Source: Gammaproteobacteria bacterium (lineage in GTDB: Bacteria > Pseudomonadota > Gammaproteobacteria > JAJFJF01). Taken from it: 64,000 bases of DNA. The translations under genes were made by a program, and so were the position numbers. Below the pieces are notes generated by a model that saw nothing but the letters and a program-made list of their open reading frames with translations, was not told the origin of the DNA and searched no databases. Location of the stretch: the NCBI GenBank assembly GCA_021774255.1, contig JAJFJF010000024.1, forward strand, positions 1 through 64,000, given 5' to 3'. Numbering within the stretch: position 1 is the first letter of the stretch; every line of letters starts with the position of its first letter. Of the stretch, positions 46,239 to 56,030 are shown piece after piece.

Positions 46239-47449
46239 TGATTGATATTTTAGAAACCACTTTTTATAAATTGCTCGATTCGGTCAACCTCGGCACTTAT
46301 CGCTACTTATATCATCAGTTTGCCCCAAAGGGACGATTGACGGGCATTATTGGACCGCGCGGGGTCGGTAAGACAACACTATTATTACAATACATTAAAC
46401 ATAATTACCCGGACACTCAAAAGGTTTTTTATTTTTCTGCAGACAATATTTATTTTTCTAAGACAACATTGTTCGATTTTGTTTTTGAAACAAACCAGCA
46501 CAGGAAAACAACAACCTACTTCATTGATGAAATCCATAAATATAAAAACTGGAATCAAGAACTAAAAAATATTTATGATAGCTTCCCTGATATCAATATT
46601 ATTTTTTCTGGGAGTTCTAGCATTGATCTGATCAAAGGGAGTTACGATCTTTCTCGACGAGCAAAATTATACCATCTAGAGGGTTTATCGTTTAGAGAAT
46701 ACATTAACTTCAAAAATCACACCACGTATGAATCGGTTAGTTTTGAAACGCTGTTAAGCCGTAACCCAACATTGAATCAAACGTTTTCAACGATAGAGGG
46801 TATTAAAGGGGAATTTATCGATTATTTAAAATATGGATACTATCCCTTTGTTTTTGAAGATAAGACTTCTTACTACGAACGAATCGAGCAGATCATCGAT
46901 AAAACTATCTATGAAGATATCGCTAATTTTTATTCATTAAAAACAGAAAACTTACATTATCTTAAGAAGATCTTAAACTACCTCACCACGATTTCTCCAG
47001 GTGAAGTCAGTACACACAATTTAGCAAATAATCTTTCTATCAATGATCGTACTGCTTTTCACTATCTGACAATGCTAAGCGAAGTAGGATTAGTGCGCTT
47101 TGTCTACCCACATGCTCAAGGTGGTAAGTTATTACGCAAGCCAGCTAAAGTCTTTGTTAATAACACCACACTGTGTCATGCCATTAATAAACAATTAGCG
47201 CAGCCGATAGACAAGGGCACCCTGCGAGAGCTTTTTTTCGTACAGATGCTCCAGAATGCTGGCATCTTACTGAACTACAGTACTATAGGTGACTATGAAG
47301 CACTCAATACTGTGTTTGAAATTGGCGGGAAGAATAAAAAAAGAAAGCAGCTGCAGAAAACCTCAAAAAATACTTTTCTAGTCAAAGATGACATACTTAC
47401 TAGCCAACCAGGCACACTACCGCTGTATTTCTTAGGATTTTTGTACTAA
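46238..47449 (+). CDS. AAA_14/DUF4143-type ATPase, paralog of the gene at 34118
   Basis: A 403-residue P-loop ATPase: Walker A GPRGVGKTT at residues 39-47, the same position as in its paralog; Walker B FIDEIHKYKNW; sensor IIFSGSSSID; SRRAKLYHLEGLSFREY. The C-terminal part includes a helix-turn-helix-like NLANNLSINDRTAFHYLTML and the end FEIGGKNKKRKQL ... LPLYFLGFLY. The winged-helix segment may recognise DNA such as its own operator (inference). Codon use is AT-rich. Next to a phage terminase remnant. Confidence 0.85.
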   Translation: MIDILETTFYKLLDSVNLGTYRYLYHQFAPKGRLTGIIGPRGVGKTTLLLQYIKHNYPDTQKVFYFSADNIYFSKTTLFDFVFETNQHRKTTTYFIDEIHKYKNWNQELKNIYDSFPDINIIFSGSSSIDLIKGSYDLSRRAKLYHLEGLSFREYINFKNHTTYESVSFETLLSRNPTLNQTFSTIEGIKGEFIDYLKYGYYPFVFEDKTSYYERIEQIIDKTIYEDIANFYSLKTENLHYLKKILNYLTTISPGEVSTHNLANNLSINDRTAFHYLTMLSEVGLVRFVYPHAQGGKLLRKPAKVFVNNTTLCHAINKQLAQPIDKGTLRELFFVQMLQNAGILLNYSTIGDYEALNTVFEIGGKNKKRKQLQKTSKNTFLVKDDILTSQPGTLPLYFLGFLY

Positions 47450-47485
47450 ATAAGGGGGAGTCAGATGCACTCTTAAAAATCAAGT

Positions 47486-47643
47486 ACATATTCTCATACA
47501 TTTGACCGCCTATTGGCAAAGTATTTGATCAGTGATTTTCATGGTTGCTGATCAGTCATTCTCATTTTATTTGATCACTTTTTGGAATTTTTGCCATTGG
47601 GTGATCAAATGATGTCAATGACTGATCAAATAAATGAGAATAT
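47486..47643. promoter_or_regulatory. Array of five TGATCA palindromes
   Basis: TGATCA occurs at 47526, 47549, 47572, 47602 and 47623. Three copies of ATTCTCAT close to an ATTTGA box occur at about 47489, 47557 and, inverted, 47643, so part of the array is an inverted repeat. It overlaps the end of the terminase remnant. Looks like operator DNA of a lost gene or an attachment-like site. Confidence 0.4.
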
Positions 47644-47749
47644 GCAGTAAGCTCCACGATTTACCACCACCGGCAGCGCCGCCGTAGATGCAGGTGTCAG
47701 CAGTTGAGGATAAAAAGTGTTCCTGGGGGCCAGGTTGGGGTTTGTGTTA
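47615..47749 (-). pseudogene. Remnant of a phage terminase large subunit gene
   Basis: On the minus strand one frame reads WPQEHFLSSTADTCIYGG and then GGAAGGGKSWSLL, a typical terminase Walker A region with its preceding PQ-x-x-FL motif. It stops soon after (LIYLISH), so only about 40 residues remain. No other phage genes are nearby. Confidence 0.55.
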
Positions 47750-47885
47750 CGGGGCTAGGCAGTCGGCCATGGGGATTTTGAGGTGTTGGGTTTGGGCAAT
47801 TTTAGCATAACTGGAACTTGCGTAGTCGACTGACAAAAAATAAAGCGTTTTTTGAAGATGGGTGCAATATCTCGCCTTAGACGTA
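47750..47885. other. Short gap before the GLUG gene stop
   Basis: About 136 bases with no recognised gene; no clear terminator for the GLUG gene is seen. Confidence 0.4.
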
Positions 47886-50800
47886 TTAGTCATGGTTAAC
47901 ATCAACTGAGCGACGCTTATTGTACTCTTGCTCCCAGCGGGGCTGTTGGCAAAAGATTCGATACGTAGCTAAAACGCTTGCAATCAACAAAAATAATATT
48001 TTCATCGCACCCCATACAACTAATGCCCGCGGATTTCCAATAATTGACAAGATGTTTTTATGGTAGGTTACAATAGAGGTAACATCCAACATAATGCAGA
48101 AAAGCAAGAATAAACAATCCCTCTCATATAAGCTGTGCTCAGATGCTTTTTTTACGTAAACATAATAAGTACTTTCTATTTGGTGACTGGATGAGACGGT
48201 TGCACCATGCTGCAACAGCATATCCGTATCCTCTAAGGAAAGATTACCCAGTATCAACGGCCAGTTGATGGCATACAGTAGTAATGGCACCACTATTAAT
48301 ATTAGCCCCAATGAAACAGCTAAGAAAAGCTGTTTGCTCGAGCTAAAGGCCAAGATTTCTCCGGCAACCAGTCCGACTAAAAGAGAAAACCCGAGCGTAC
48401 TTAGTCCGAGTGAAATCCAAGCAGCTCGCCAATAAAGGCGTCGCTTAAACTTCGTCTTAAGTGCTATGTCCGGGTTAGGCGGAGTTTTTATGGCAACAGT
48501 GTTTTGTTGTTTCGCTAGGTCATAAAACCATAGTTTAGCAATAAAGATGATGGCAAAAAGCAAGGCAACAACAAGCCGAGCGATAACCAGTGGGTTAAAG
48601 CCTTTGCGCGCACTAAACACGATACTTATTACAAATTGTGGGATGTCATCCACTAAAATACCGCCGGTTTTCAGTCGAGCAAAGGCGTAAGGCATGTAGC
48701 CTGCTTGCCATTTAAAGCGAGCGAGCTCCGGGCAAGCCACTGGCAGTGTTATCAGTAACTCTGCAAATTCTCGCCAATCCTTGCGTTGAAAATAATCCAC
48801 ACGCCGTAACCCCAGTAGTCCAAGTAGATACGAGGTCAAGAAAAAAGCAAATGCAAATAAGGCGAGTGTTCGTTCACGATTATCTTCCAATTCTTGGATA
48901 AAATAACAATCAAAAACTCGGTCAATGACTTCCATGATAAAAGCGCCCAACGTGATTAAGGGGTAATATTTCTGCCAGTTCCCTGCTCGAATATCTTGGG
49001 TAACACTGAGCAAAGGCCGTTGATCGACAGAAGTGTGACTATGAGTTGTATAAAATCGATAGCTTTCCCTTAGCACCACCACGCCGCCGATCACGGCAAT
49101 GACAATAGCAAGGTCATCTATCCATGCTAACACGACTGTTCGACGACAGCTTGGCCCGCCAATGGGGGGGATGTCTGGCAGGTTTTCAAGCAAAAAGGGA
49201 TAGCTGTGTGTCTCATTGATGCCCCAAACCTTCTCAAAATCCCACTCTTTAAAGGTTGAGGATTGATATAATTTTGAGGTTTTCTTTCCCCCGCTACGGA
49301 AGCGGCGATTGGTACCTTGACCCGTTGCAAAGCGTTGCCCGGTAGTGCGTGTATCCCAATAGCACTGAACAAATTGTTCACGTTCAATTTTGGTGCCTAC
49401 TAATCCACCTGTGCGTGTACCGGACACACATCCCACTGCATAAGAATGCTGAATAAGACTGCTAGGGCTTAATGGCATGCCCCCTACTAAAGCACCGACT
49501 ATGTTGCCAGTTACATCACCGGTCGCGTAGCTGTTTTTTAATACACCATTATTCCATCCTATCAGACCACCAGCATAGAGTCCGCTCGTATTGTTTACAT
49601 CTCCTGTTGCATAGCACTTATTGACGACCACATCAGCACCAACATAGGATACCAAACCACCAACGTAACTATCAGCATCTAAACTTGTGCTTGCCACACT
49701 TCCCGTAGCATAGCTTTGAATAATGCTACCCGCCTCCTGCCAGCCCACTAATCCACCGACATGAGTTGAACCAGAAACATCTCCGATTGACTGACTTTCT
49801 CTGATGCTGCCAGAAGAAAATCCTACCAGACCACCAACATAGCCGTTCGAGCCTGTAGCACCCACAACGGCATAGCTTTGCATAATGCTACCCGCCTCTT
49901 GCCAGCCTACCAAGCCACCGACATAAGTTGAACCTGAAGCATTTCCGATTGCCTGACTTTCTATGACACTACCAGAGGAGAATCCTACCAGGCCACCAAG
50001 AAAATCTGCACCCGCTGTGTTTCCTGAGGCATAGCAGTCCCTGATGAGACCATAATCATTATACCCCACCAGACCACCGATATAATCACCCAAGCCTAAA
50101 ACTGACCCGGTGAGATAGCTCTCAGTGATGGTGCTACTACTTTGATAGCCCACCAACCCACCGACATATAACTCTCCAGTAATATTGGCCTCCTCCAAAC
50201 CTATATTCATTATCTCTGCACTTAGGCAGCACATGTAGCCAAACAGCCCTACATATCTTGCACCAGGACGGTAGATAGTCAGGCTGTAAACTACATAGCT
50301 CCTCCCATCCAATGAACCAGTAAAAGGAGCATCGCGTGTATCATCCCTGTACCCTATTGGCTCAAATCCTGAACCCTCATTCCAATTCGCGGTATTAGAA
50401 CAATCAACATTACTGACAAGTTGATAGTTCAAGTGTAGACACATTGATTGTAGCTCCACACAAGAGGTGATATTAATACGCTCAGCAGGTGGGGGGGCTA
50501 TTGTCCTTAACTTTGGGTAGTTCTGATCACACACCCACCATATGTTAATAAAATTCCAATTAACATACGTTACTTGCTGTTGCATTTCCACGGTAGTTTT
50601 ACCGATCCCAGCGGCGCTGGTTGTTTGCCCTGAGGTTTCTTTATCCCAGTAACTCTGGGTAGTAGTCCCAAAAGGCTGATAGCCCACCAAACCCCCAATG
50701 TAATTGCCAAAACCTATCACATTGCCTGTAGCATAGGTGTTACTGAGGTCTCCGTTGTTGTTGTAGCCCACCAAACCACCAACATAATTTGAGCCCGAGA

Positions 50801-52493
50801 CGCTCCCGGTGGCATAGACATTGTTAAGCGTGTCTTCATTTCTGCCCAGCAACCCACCGACGCAATCACCCACACCCAAAACTGAACCAGTTGTATAAGC
50901 GGTGCTAATAGTGCCATAGTAGTTGTAACCCACCAGACCACCAACGTACCCTGCCGCACCTGAAACATTGCCCATGGTATATACACTGCTAATAATACCG
51001 TGGTTAAAACCCACTAAGCCGCCAACATAACTGCCTGTGCCCGAAACCGGAACTGCGGTATAAGCGTTGCTGAGCACACCGTAATCGTTCCACCCTAGCA
51101 GACCGCCAACAACGCTTGCCCCCGTTATGCTGCCACCCACTAAACCTATCTCATGTATATAAGCAGAACGGCCTAGGGAAGCCAATAAACCTACTCCATT
51201 AGTGGTCGGCCGATTAATGGTTAAGTTAACAATGTTATATCCTTGGCCATTGAAAGTACCTAGCAAGGCTAGCGCAGTGCCTGATAAAAAACCGGCACCA
51301 CTATTCCAGTTTGCTGTATCCGTGCAGTCAATATCTTGTTGAAGGACAATGGCGACACCCGTTAGTGCAACAGCATTTTGTAGTTCTGTGCAAGTAGTGA
51401 CAATCACTGTGCGGTTACTGCAATCAGAAAAGGTTAGTTGGGGATAAGCCTCCCCTTCATTAATGCGCCAGGTACAGTTAAAATCCCAACCTTGAAAGGT
51501 TGCTTCAGCATACATTTGCAACGTAGTTTTTCCTGATGCACCACCACCTCCACCACTCGTGCTTTGCCCCGAAGTTTGCGTATCCCAGAAATTATTGCTG
51601 AGAACGCCGCCATTGTACGCTCCCAGCACCCCGCCAACATTATTGCCCGTCCCCGAAACTAAGCCGGTGGCGTAGGCGTTACTAAGAACACCTGAGTGTG
51701 ACCCCACTAAGCCCCCTAAGCTTCCAATACCAAAAACCGAGCCGGTAGCATAAATGTTAATGAGGGTGCCACCATTAGTGCCCGCCAGACCACCAACGAC
51801 TGATATTCCTGAAACACTGCCCGTAGAATAACTGTTGCTGATACTGCCGAAGTTGCCACCCAGCAGGCCACCAACGCAGTCGCGTGAACCAGAAACCGAG
51901 CCAGTGGCATAAGCGTTGCTAATAATACCGTAGTAGTTAAGCCCCACCATACCACCAACAAAGCCGAACGTACCTGATACGGCTGAAACACTACTTGTAG
52001 AATAGCTGTTGCTGATGGTAGCGTACCAACTCTGCCCTACCAGACCTCCAATGTAGTCACCTGTACCCAACACCGAGCAGGCGGTATAGACGTTGTTAAA
52101 AGTACCGTCATGACTCTCACCCACTAAACCACCGACAAATTCTTTTCCTGAAATACTACCTCCCACTATTCCCAATGAACTGATCATTATTGCTGTACCC
52201 CTAGTGCTTCCGAACAGGCCAATAAAATTTTCGGCAGGACGGTTAATGACCAAATCTATAATTCCATAGCCTTGGCCAGCCAGTCTTCCGCTAAAAGTTC
52301 CCACTGGCTCAAATCCTGCCCCCCCATTCCAATTCACGGTATCAGAGCAGTCGATGTCATTGGCCAGTGCATAGTTGCCGCCCAAGTCGTTTTTCATATT
52401 CTGTAAATCATTGCAGTCGTAAATCATCGTCTGCGCCGAAGCACAGGTCAGCACCGCAAAAACACACAGCACCAAAAACAGTTTGTGTGTCAT
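47886..52493 (-). CDS. Giant GLUG-repeat protein fused to a polytopic membrane domain
   Basis: A 1535-residue protein. A signal peptide (LFLVLCVFAVLTCASA) leads into about 1100 residues of GLUG repeats, in which YxGGLVGxN...Isnsya(T/A)GsVsG recurs every 23-26 residues. They fall into three blocks, each starting with a C-x-x-LQ motif and a DCSxTxNWNxGxGF-type cap. Such repeats form beta-helical adhesin-like stalks. From about residue 1125 the rest has eight predicted membrane helices, with a DDIPQFVISIVF segment. This repeat-plus-polytopic fusion is unusual. It carries a GTTAC-class motif upstream and shares its N-terminus with the gene at 63097. Confidence 0.85.
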   Translation of the reverse strand: MTHKLFLVLCVFAVLTCASAQTMIYDCNDLQNMKNDLGGNYALANDIDCSDTVNWNGGAGFEPVGTFSGRLAGQGYGIIDLVINRPAENFIGLFGSTRGTAIMISSLGIVGGSISGKEFVGGLVGESHDGTFNNVYTACSVLGTGDYIGGLVGQSWYATISNSYSTSSVSAVSGTFGFVGGMVGLNYYGIISNAYATGSVSGSRDCVGGLLGGNFGSISNSYSTGSVSGISVVGGLAGTNGGTLINIYATGSVFGIGSLGGLVGSHSGVLSNAYATGLVSGTGNNVGGVLGAYNGGVLSNNFWDTQTSGQSTSGGGGGASGKTTLQMYAEATFQGWDFNCTWRINEGEAYPQLTFSDCSNRTVIVTTCTELQNAVALTGVAIVLQQDIDCTDTANWNSGAGFLSGTALALLGTFNGQGYNIVNLTINRPTTNGVGLLASLGRSAYIHEIGLVGGSITGASVVGGLLGWNDYGVLSNAYTAVPVSGTGSYVGGLVGFNHGIISSVYTMGNVSGAAGYVGGLVGYNYYGTISTAYTTGSVLGVGDCVGGLLGRNEDTLNNVYATGSVSGSNYVGGLVGYNNNGDLSNTYATGNVIGFGNYIGGLVGYQPFGTTTQSYWDKETSGQTTSAAGIGKTTVEMQQQVTYVNWNFINIWWVCDQNYPKLRTIAPPPAERINITSCVELQSMCLHLNYQLVSNVDCSNTANWNEGSGFEPIGYRDDTRDAPFTGSLDGRSYVVYSLTIYRPGARYVGLFGYMCCLSAEIMNIGLEEANITGELYVGGLVGYQSSSTITESYLTGSVLGLGDYIGGLVGYNDYGLIRDCYASGNTAGADFLGGLVGFSSGSVIESQAIGNASGSTYVGGLVGWQEAGSIMQSYAVVGATGSNGYVGGLVGFSSGSIRESQSIGDVSGSTHVGGLVGWQEAGSIIQSYATGSVASTSLDADSYVGGLVSYVGADVVVNKCYATGDVNNTSGLYAGGLIGWNNGVLKNSYATGDVTGNIVGALVGGMPLSPSSLIQHSYAVGCVSGTRTGGLVGTKIEREQFVQCYWDTRTTGQRFATGQGTNRRFRSGGKKTSKLYQSSTFKEWDFEKVWGINETHSYPFLLENLPDIPPIGGPSCRRTVVLAWIDDLAIVIAVIGGVVVLRESYRFYTTHSHTSVDQRPLLSVTQDIRAGNWQKYYPLITLGAFIMEVIDRVFDCYFIQELEDNRERTLALFAFAFFLTSYLLGLLGLRRVDYFQRKDWREFAELLITLPVACPELARFKWQAGYMPYAFARLKTGGILVDDIPQFVISIVFSARKGFNPLVIARLVVALLFAIIFIAKLWFYDLAKQQNTVAIKTPPNPDIALKTKFKRRLYWRAAWISLGLSTLGFSLLVGLVAGEILAFSSSKQLFLAVSLGLILIVVPLLLYAINWPLILGNLSLEDTDMLLQHGATVSSSHQIESTYYVYVKKASEHSLYERDCLFLLFCIMLDVTSIVTYHKNILSIIGNPRALVVWGAMKILFLLIASVLATYRIFCQQPRWEQEYNKRRSVDVNHD

Positions 52494-52602
52494 GTTGATT
52501 GTTGTCGAGAGAAAGTCTTCTGTCGTTTAAACTGAAAAACCAATACACAAGTGCACCCGTAAAAACCAAACCGAAAAGCTAGAACTTTGTCTTAGGTTTC
52601 TA

Positions 52603-52633
52603 ATCTTATGGAGTAACACCCACGGGGAAATTT
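52603..52633 (-). promoter_or_regulatory. GTTAC-class promoter motif, site 6
   Basis: Minus strand AAATTTCC, eight bases, GTTACTCCATAAGAT. The GTTAC is 124 bases before the GLUG gene start, close to the 122 bases at site 7 before the second GLUG gene. Confidence 0.6.
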
Positions 52634-52929
52634 TTACCAAAATTAAATTTTGGCTCGGAATGAAGCTATAGAGCGACTAGCAATAGAAACTACTTCAGGA
52701 TGAGAGAAATTTTTTAAAATTTGTTACAAAAAATGCTTCTTCTAAAGAATCTGTGGGTCCTGAGGAGGGAATTTGAGTCAATGTTGACTAGCTAACCTAA
52801 ATGCGGCTGAGAAAACTGGAGAAAAAAGACGAATTGTTAGATATTTTTCCTAAACGTGAGGAGAATATTTGTGAGTAAGAAACGTCGAGATTTGCGAACG
52901 GCCCGCATATTATCTATCTGCAGGTACGG
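52634..52929. other. AT-rich gap between GLUG gene and transposase remnant
   Basis: No gene, RNA or strong repeat seen in this stretch. Confidence 0.4.
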
Positions 52930-53225
52930 GACATGCGCTTTATACTGAATGTGAAGCCGGCAGTCATGCGTCGTTATTTGAGACGGTTGCGCAAGGCGAG
53001 TCCGCCTGGCATATGGAGGAAAAAGATGGGATCACCCATCAATTTCAGAGGCGCAATGACGTCTCACTCAACAAATCCCACCCCAATATGCAGGTGAATT
53101 TTTTGGCCTACAGGGAGATCCACCCCAACGGTAAAAAGCAGAATTTTTCATGGGTCACCGATCTCCCGATTTCCCACGATACTTTATTGACTATCATGAA
53201 AGGAGGACGCGCAAGATGTTTGCTG
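52930..53225 (+). pseudogene. Transposase remnant
   Basis: MRFILNVKP in one frame, then after a frameshift GSHASLFETVAQGESAWHM and an open stretch with NFLAYREIHPNGKKQNFSWVTDLPIS and HDTLLTIMKGGRARC. This matches the middle of a DDE transposase of the type with FILNVKPGxH. Both ends are missing and no inverted repeats are recognised, so it is a decayed insertion sequence. Confidence 0.65.
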
Positions 53226-53281
53226 TTGTGTTTTCATTTTTCTCAATGCCCTAACCGCCGCTACACTAAGTGCATGATCCT

Positions 53282-53398
53282 TCACCGAGAATTGCTGACG
53301 GTACGGTTTTTTAAATTATCATCGTCCTGGCTTAATACATCGTAATAGCCGGATAATTGATTATACTCGAGTGGAAAACCTAATTTATCTTCCTCCAT
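53282..53398 (-). pseudogene. Possible methyltransferase gene fragment
   Basis: A 38-residue frame with FPLEYNQLSGYYDVLSQDDD resembling the first residues of small SAM-dependent methyltransferases, then a stop. It is preceded by another short open frame overlapping the end of rnhB. Low confidence; it could be chance. Confidence 0.3.
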
Positions 53399-53503
53399 AA
53401 CTTGCTCCCCTAACAGTCAGTCCATCAGTTTTTCGAATCGTATCACTAATAAACTCACTTTTGCTATCTGTATAAGATCCACGATCTCGAGGATATTTTT
53501 CTG

Positions 53504-54073
53504 CTAATGGCTGTTTAAGTGCTTCATTAAGAAACTCGGGCGATGGATGGGAGTAGGCCCAAGCTGTTTCAGGGCAGCATAATGCTGCTTGGTGGGGTAG
53601 CCTTTGTGCTGGGCGAAACCATAATCGGGGTAATGTTTATCCCATTGCTGCATTTGGCGATCGCGCGTCACTTTTGCGATGATGGAAGCGGCGCTGATTG
53701 CCTGTACTTTGCTATCACCTTTGATGATGGCTTCGCTTGGATAGGGAAGCTCCGGGCATCGATTACCGTCAACGAGTACTTGAGTCGGTGCCGTGGTGAG
53801 TGCCACGACCGCACGCTGCATGGCCAGCATGCTGGCATGTAAAATATTCAGTGATTCGATTTCATCAATATTTGCCTCCCCCACGGCCCACGCAATAGCC
53901 CCCTCTGTAATGCGATCAAATAAAAGCGCACGCTTCTTTTCACTGAGTTTTTTGGAGTCGGCTAAACCGCTAATAGGGTTTTCAGGATCTAAAATCACTG
54001 CCGCCGCCACAACGGCACCGGCTAATGGCCCACGCCCTGCTTCATCGACTCCGGCTATTCGTTCCTTTTGCAT
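53504..54073 (-). CDS. rnhB: Ribonuclease HII
   Basis: Cleaves RNA in RNA:DNA hybrids, including single ribonucleotides. [12 protein letters not shown] holds the first Asp-Glu catalytic pair, [10 protein letters not shown] the next Asp, and [10 protein letters not shown] the last. Length 189 is typical. It is last in the lpxB-rnhB order, 30 bases after lpxB. Confidence 0.96.
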   Translation of the reverse strand: MQKERIAGVDEAGRGPLAGAVVAAAVILDPENPISGLADSKKLSEKKRALLFDRITEGAIAWAVGEANIDEIESLNILHASMLAMQRAVVALTTAPTQVLVDGNRCPELPYPSEAIIKGDSKVQAISAASIIAKVTRDRQMQQWDKHYPDYGFAQHKGYPTKQHYAALKQLGPTPIHRPSFLMKHLNSH

Positions 54074-54103
54074 GGTGCTGCCCCCTGTTCTCTTTATTTT
54101 ATG

Positions 54104-55270
54104 TCAATGTTTGTGATGGGTTAATAGATCAACCACCGCCTGCGCGGCGGTTTGATCCGCATCACATTGAATACGCTGATGGATCTCAGTAAATTTTTGT
54201 TGAAGCGTATCACATGCCGCTTCATCTTCTAACCAACGCAATAGCGCTTGGCTTAAATTTTCGGGTGTGGCTTGAAATTGGATCAACTCAGGCACCAATG
54301 TTTCGCCTGCAATAATATTGGGTAAAGAAATATGATCGACATTAATTACGCGCTTGGCAATTTCAAAGTTAAGCGGTGACATTTTATAAGCAACGACCAT
54401 CGGCCGTTTGAGCAACATGGCTTCTAAGGCCACGGTGCCTGAGGCTAGCAACAAGACATCTGCTGCCGCCATCACTTCATGTGCTTGGCCATCTACCAAC
54501 AACACCGGTAAATCAGGGGCGATTTTATTGAGCACAGCCGAAAACTGTTTGCGGCGGGCGGCATTCACACAGGGGACAACAAATAATAATTCAGGGTGTT
54601 TCTGAAAACACAGTTGTGCCGCTTTGATAAAAGGCTCACTCAGGTATTTTAATTCCCCACTGCGGCTGCCGGGCAATATCCCCATGATCTTGACGTTCAT
54701 GGGCAAACCCAGTGCGGTACGTGCAGCAGCGCGATCGGGCTGAAGCGGCAATTGATCAGCCAGCGGATGCCCCACAAATTTAACGGGGATCTGATGTTCC
54801 TCATAAATAGCTGTTTCAAACGGCAGCAGCGTTAACATGACATCCACTGCGCGGCCAATTTTATGAATACGCTTTTTGCGCCACGCCCATACAGATGGAC
54901 TCACATAATGTACCGTTTTCACCCCCGCACGACGAAGGCGCTCTTCAATATGGAGGTTAAATTCAGGCGAGTCAATGCCGATAAACACATCGGGTGGATT
55001 TTTTAAATAATGTTTTAATACCTGGCGGCGTAAGCGCAATAAAGTAAACAATTGCTTCACCACTTCCGTCACCCCCATGACGGAAATCTTTTCCATGGGG
55101 AATAAAGTGGTGCAGCCCGCGACGATCATTTTAGGGCCAGCAATGCCAGAAAAGGACGCATGGGGGTAATGTTTTTTGAGTGCGTTGATTAAACCCGCAC
55201 CCAATAGATCACCCGATGCCTCACCTGCAACAATGGCGATATGGAAAGGCGTCTTAGCGGGCAATACCAC
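54104..55270 (-). CDS. lpxB: Lipid-A-disaccharide synthase
   Basis: GT19 enzyme joining UDP-2,3-diacylglucosamine and lipid X. GEASGDLLGAGLI at the N-terminus, PSVWAWRKKRIHKI, FVGHPLADQLP, GILPGSRSGELKYL and LLASGTVALEAMLLKRPMVVAY are family motifs. Length 388. It overlaps lpxA by 17 bases. Confidence 0.97.
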   Translation of the reverse strand: MVLPAKTPFHIAIVAGEASGDLLGAGLINALKKHYPHASFSGIAGPKMIVAGCTTLFPMEKISVMGVTEVVKQLFTLLRLRRQVLKHYLKNPPDVFIGIDSPEFNLHIEERLRRAGVKTVHYVSPSVWAWRKKRIHKIGRAVDVMLTLLPFETAIYEEHQIPVKFVGHPLADQLPLQPDRAAARTALGLPMNVKIMGILPGSRSGELKYLSEPFIKAAQLCFQKHPELLFVVPCVNAARRKQFSAVLNKIAPDLPVLLVDGQAHEVMAAADVLLLASGTVALEAMLLKRPMVVAYKMSPLNFEIAKRVINVDHISLPNIIAGETLVPELIQFQATPENLSQALLRWLEDEAACDTLQQKFTEIHQRIQCDADQTAAQAVVDLLTHHKH

Positions 55271-56030
55271 GATCGGTCGGTTCAGTTAAAAAATCAATCA
55301 ATAGCTGTACTTCAGGGCATTCATCTACCAGAGTACGCAATTGCACAATGGCTTCTTCAAGCAATAAACCTTGTTGATAAATAATTTTATACGCACGCCG
55401 TATACCACGGATGGTTTGTTCCGAAAAACCGCGGCGCTTTAAGCCAACTATATTAATGCCAACGGGGGCAAGGTTTGAACCATGCGGCATCAACACATAG
55501 GGGGGTATATCGCGGGAGGTATTCGCACAAGCAGATAAAAAACTATAAGCACCAATACGGCAAAATTGATGCGTACCCGAAAACGCACCTAAAATAGCAT
55601 TATCGCCGACTTTTACATGCCCCGCTAAGCCCACACTATTAGACATCACAACATTATCGCCTATCTGGCAATCATGCGCGATATGCACATAATTCATTAA
55701 CAAATTATTATTGCCAATTTTAGTCAGGCCTTCATCTTGCACTGTGCCGAGATGAATCGAACAATATTCGCGAATAACGTTATCGTCACCCATAATGAGC
55801 TTGGTTTTTTCACCCGCGTATTTTAAGTCTTGTGGCGCTTCGCCCACTGACGCAAATTGAAAAATCTTATTGTTTTTACCGATAGTGGTATTACCATTGA
55901 TAACAACATGTGGGCCAATCCAGGTGCCGTCACCAATTTCAACATCCGGGCCGATCAACGTCCAGGGCCCGACGTGTACATCTTTGCCTAAACGAGCATT
56001 TTCATGAACTCTTGCTTGTGGATCAATCAT
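55254..56030 (-). CDS. lpxA: UDP-N-acetylglucosamine acyltransferase
   Basis: First step of lipid A synthesis. A left-handed beta-helix of hexapeptide repeats with the catalytic His in GTHQFCRIG region upstream HIAHDCQIGDN and a C-terminal helical domain (IRGIRRAYKIIYQQG). Length 258. Overlaps fabZ by eight bases at its start. Confidence 0.97.
   Translation of the reverse strand: MIDPQARVHENARLGKDVHVGPWTLIGPDVEIGDGTWIGPHVVINGNTTIGKNNKIFQFASVGEAPQDLKYAGEKTKLIMGDDNVIREYCSIHLGTVQDEGLTKIGNNNLLMNYVHIAHDCQIGDNVVMSNSVGLAGHVKVGDNAILGAFSGTHQFCRIGAYSFLSACANTSRDIPPYVLMPHGSNLAPVGINIVGLKRRGFSEQTIRGIRRAYKIIYQQGLLLEEAIVQLRTLVDECPEVQLLIDFLTEPTDRGIAR

Noticed and set aside
53013-53345. A 110-codon plus-strand frame as an intact small gene
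   Set aside because: Its first part is the middle of a transposase that continues upstream in a different frame, and its last part is unrelated sequence; it is better read as a pseudogene.
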